From contig NZ_CP091138.1 in NCBI RefSeq assembly GCF_021582875.1, positions 3,100,001 through 3,164,000 on the forward strand: DNA of 64,000 nucleotides. The letters run 5' to 3'. The notes beneath the pieces were generated by a model, which saw only the letters and a list, made by a program, of their open reading frames with translations, searched no databases and had not been told where the DNA came from. Below are positions 61,995-64,000 of the stretch, one piece after another. Every line of letters starts with the position of its first letter. The stretch's first letter is position 1. Source of the DNA: Microbacterium sp. KUDC0406 (GTDB taxonomy: Bacteria > Actinomycetota > Actinomycetes > Actinomycetales > Microbacteriaceae). The translations under genes were made by a program, and so were the position numbers.

Positions 61995-62800
61995 GCTATT
62001 ACACCCCCGCCGGCGGCCTGCCCCCGCAGACCGACCTGCTCACCGACCGCGCGATCGTCAAGCTGGCCTACACGGTCATCCCGAAGGGCGTGCTGCGCGA
62101 CATCGTCACCAGCAGCCTGCCCGGCTTCACGAACACCCGCGCCTGGATCATCGCCAAGCCGACCCCGAGCTCCGCGATGACCTTCTCGCAGCTGATCGTC
62201 GAGATCGCCCCCGGCGGCGGGGCCGAGAAGCCCGAGGTCGAGGCCGGCGTCGAGGGCGTGGTGTTCGTCACCACCGGTCGCCTGACTCTGACCCTCGAGG
62301 GTGAGGAGCACATGCTCGAGGAGGGCGGCTACGCCTTCCTCGCGCCCGGCGCGAACTGGTCGCTCAAGAACGAGGGCGACGAGATCACCAGCTTCCACTG
62401 GATCCGCAAGGCCTACGAGTGGATCGACGGCGTCGATGCTCCGGCATCCTTCGTCACCCGCGATCAGGACGTCGAACCGACCCCCATGGTCGGCACCGAC
62501 GCCTGGCTGACCACCCGCTTCGCCGACTCGAACGACATGGCGCACGACATGCAGGTGAACATCGTCACCTTCAAGCCGGGCGGCTCGATCCCGTTCGCCG
62601 AGACGCACGTCATGGAGCACGGCCTGTTCGTGCTCGAGGGCAAGGCCGTCTACCGCCTCAACGACGACTGGGTCGAGGTCGAGGCCGGCGACTACATGCT
62701 GCTCCGCGCGTTCTGCCCGCAGGCCTGCTACGCCGGCGGCCCCGGCGACTTCCGCTACCTGCTGTACAAGGACATGAACCGCCAGATCAAGCTGACCTGA
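61991..62800 (+). CDS. allE: (S)-ureidoglycine aminohydrolase
   Basis: A 269-residue bicupin. It starts YYTPAGGLPPQTDLLTDRAI, as UGHY proteins do, then NTRAWIIAKPTPSSAMTFSQ, the first cupin GVEGVVFVTTGRLTLTLEGE, and the second, metal-binding cupin with IPFAETHVMEHGLFVLEGK (Glu, His, His) ending in QACYAGGPGDFRYLLYKDMN. It turns (S)-ureidoglycine into ureidoglycolate plus ammonia, after allantoate amidohydrolase. Allantoinase and allantoate amidohydrolase are not in the window. Overlaps the CitE-like stop by 4 bp; a terminator follows. Confidence 0.92.
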   Translation: MSYYTPAGGLPPQTDLLTDRAIVKLAYTVIPKGVLRDIVTSSLPGFTNTRAWIIAKPTPSSAMTFSQLIVEIAPGGGAEKPEVEAGVEGVVFVTTGRLTLTLEGEEHMLEEGGYAFLAPGANWSLKNEGDEITSFHWIRKAYEWIDGVDAPASFVTRDQDVEPTPMVGTDAWLTTRFADSNDMAHDMQVNIVTFKPGGSIPFAETHVMEHGLFVLEGKAVYRLNDDWVEVEAGDYMLLRAFCPQACYAGGPGDFRYLLYKDMNRQIKLT

Positions 62801-62815
62801 GTTCAGGTTCTCGTG

Positions 62816-62851
62816 TCGAACGCCGTCCGCCGTGCTGGTGGGCGGCGTTCG
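62816..62851 (+). terminator. Terminator of the malic enzyme - allE operon
   Basis: CGAACGCCG (62816-62824) and CGGCGTTCG (62843-62851) form a perfect 9-bp stem, with further pairs inside, 15 bp after the allE stop. Confidence 0.7.
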
Positions 62852-62931
62852 TCGTCTTCGAGTGGAGGATGCTCGGATGCGACCGTCGGGGTACACTCGA
62901 TGCAGCCCGCCCCCGCTGGGGAAGGGAAGTA

Positions 62932-62971
62932 AAAGCCGGGACTCCCGCCCCTCTGGACGGGACCCGGCTTT
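62932..62971. terminator. Bidirectional terminator before the DUF3800-like gene end
   Basis: AAAGCCGGG + TCCCG (62932-62947) pairs with CGGGA + CCCGGCTTT (62958-62971) with a 2-nt bulge. Read leftward, as transcript of the DUF3800-like gene, the stem ends in TTTT, so it is a normal intrinsic terminator for that gene. Confidence 0.72.
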
Positions 62972-62978
62972 CGCGTGT

Positions 62979-63554
62979 CTAGAGGTCGATGCGGTCGACG
63001 GTCAGCGACGGATTGAGGATGTCGAACCAATCAGTGCGTCCGCTGCTCAGGTGTTCGCCTACGGCGCCGAGCACTTGATCGGCGATCCAGAGCATTGGCT
63101 CGGCGTTGGGCCCACTGGGCCTGCCGTGCTCGATGCGCAGCCCGTTCGGAAGTGCGTGCTTGCCGCCGGAGAGCGTCGACCGTACGGAGATCTCGTTTCA
63201 TCAGCTGGAGTGGACGCGCTTCAAGCGTGAGCAGCCGCACGCCCAAGTCGTCCAAGTGCCAGGCAAGTCGTTCCAGGCAGAGTGCCCGCGCGCGTTCCTG
63301 TCGTCTCGGGTCCACAGGCGCTGCGACGACGACGATGTGGAAGGCGTCGAAGCCCGCGATCCGTGTGATCGCCTCGCGTCGCGACCGATCTTCCTGATCG
63401 CGCCAATGAAGCTTCGGTCCGCGGCGGGGAGCCCGAGCATTTCCTTGCGCATCTCATCGCTTTCGGACGCATCAGCGACGACGGCGCCCAAGAGATACGA
63501 CGGTCGGTCGACCCGGACCGTGCGCATGCTCTCATCGCCCCACGCCTGCAGCAT
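62979..63554 (-). pseudogene. DUF3800-like protein (two frameshifts)
   Basis: The ATG at 63554 gives MLQAWGDESMRTVRVDRPSY and LLGAVVADASESDEMRKEML. The frame breaks near 63411 (one base missing in GACCGAAG); then KLHWRDQEDRSRREAITRIA, GFDAFHIVVVAAPVDPRRQE, LCLERLAWHLDDLGVRLLTL. It breaks again near 63160-63170, then HALPNGLRIEHGRPSGPNAE, PMLWIADQVLGAVGEHL to the TAG at 62979. The DES start, HWRD motif and late Asp resemble the DUF3800 / RNase H-like fold found in phage and defence islands. Family placement is tentative; about 192 residues when repaired. Confidence 0.6.
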
Positions 63555-63648
63555 CGTTCACCGCTCCCGCGATCCGCTCGTCGGATCGGGGAGCGGGTAT
63601 GGACCCGTAGCCGGTTGAGCGGGAGCGTAGACGTGTGCATTCATCTGC

Positions 63649-64000
63649 TCAGATAAGGAGACCGGTTCTGAGCAGTGCCTCAGCGTTCTGATTCGAGGCC
63701 GTGACCTCGCCCGTCTCCGGCTTGAACTGGAACAGTGACATTCCGACGGCGTCGGCGAAAGACTCCGCCTGAGCCGGGAAACCGCCGGAACAAAAGAAGA
63801 GCAAGCGCGGCGCTTCGCTGAGCACCGCGGCCGCTCCTACGAGTTCGCGGATCTCGGCGATCGCAGCCGGAGATGAATAGAGCTTGACTTGTGCGACATA
63901 ACCTGTGGCGACTATGTCGATCCCGCCGTCTCCCGACACCGGCGTGGTGGTGGCATCCGCCGCGCCCATGTGAATCATCCAGTCGCAAATCCAGCGTTCG
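63649..64000 (-). CDS. Mrr-type restriction endonuclease-like protein, C-terminal part (partial)
   Basis: Open to the right edge, so the N-terminus is outside. The visible 117 residues are a PD-(D/E)XK fold of the Mrr_cat type: WICDWMIHMGAADATTTPVS, GDGGIDIVATGYVAQVKLYS with the catalytic Asp and the Q-x-K, EIRELVGAAAVLSEAPRLLF and FPAQAESFADAVGMSLFQF. Mrr proteins cut methylated or foreign DNA. The tail SNQNAEALLRTGLLI ends the protein. Together with the DUF3800-like gene 94 bp downstream this may be a defence module. Confidence 0.75.
   Translation of the reverse strand, partial: ERWICDWMIHMGAADATTTPVSGDGGIDIVATGYVAQVKLYSSPAAIAEIRELVGAAAVLSEAPRLLFFCSGGFPAQAESFADAVGMSLFQFKPETGEVTASNQNAEALLRTGLLI

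Noticed and set aside
62880..62975. Small RNA gene with TACACT promoter and hairpin
   Set aside because: The hairpin is better explained as the terminator of the leftward DUF3800-like gene (T run on that side), and no convincing -35 box precedes TACACT.

Overview
The window is high-GC DNA of an actinobacterium of the family Microbacteriaceae, most probably a Microbacterium. The signs are the codon use, a DUF222/HNH gene, many intergenic hairpin repeats built on GTCGTTGAGCGAGCG and CCCTTCGACAGGCTCAGGG, and a gene set that matches the D-arabinan-degrading equipment known from Microbacterium arabinogalactanolyticum. No rRNA or tRNA gene was seen.

Layout. (a) 1-5291: end of a P-loop protein, a HelD/HelR-type RNA polymerase recycling ATPase, a small P-loop kinase, a DUF222/HNH endonuclease and a decayed fragment. 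(b) 5298-18723: the most distinctive locus. A leftward five-gene operon encodes three DUF4185 (GH183) proteins (one with a signal peptide, one lipoprotein, one without a signal), an SDR and a DUF2961/GH172 enzyme. A divergent LacI regulator and a rightward FGGY kinase - GH116 - fucose/D-arabinose-isomerase operon complete it. Near-identical palindromes around GAAATCGATTTC lie in the promoters of both arms. I read it as a D-arabinan (mycobacterial arabinogalactan/lipoarabinomannan) depolymerisation and D-arabinose catabolism system. (c) 18751-24358: DUF2252, DUF998, AI-2E-type permease, TetR with a DHFR-like target gene, and an unknown protein. (d) 24403-34597: a leftward catabolic block with an XRE-cupin regulator, two CaiB/BaiF CoA-transferases, an MFS carrier, an FAD oxidoreductase, enoyl-CoA hydratase, a DHDPS-type aldolase, an atypical SDR, an aldehyde dehydrogenase and a deaminase. 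(e) 34744-44039: a GT4 glycosyltransferase, then a sulfate-ester group (sulfatase, GNAT, pirin, AhpD-like protein, formylglycine-generating enzyme) divergent from HAD and SulP genes. (f) 44053-47928: NRDE protein, a 43-aa membrane protein, a GlxA-type AraC regulator, and a complete IS1380-family element inserted in an intergenic repeat. (g) 47929-62800: coaBC, a CitE-like lyase, bcp, urate oxidation genes (uraD-uraH-uricase-permease), an SDR, aceE, an IclR regulator, and malic enzyme - CitE-like protein - ureidoglycine aminohydrolase. Together these suggest use of urate/ureides and of the glyoxylate they yield. (h) 62979-64000: a DUF3800-like protein and the C-terminal part of an Mrr-type endonuclease, possibly a defence fragment.

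Data quality. Thirteen genes are broken by at least fourteen small (mostly one-base) frameshifts, often at short G or C runs, while their protein families continue intact in the next frame. Long genes such as aceE, GH116 and the sulfatase are unbroken. I think most of these are indel errors of the assembly rather than true pseudogenes. They are typed as pseudogene because that is what the given sequence shows.
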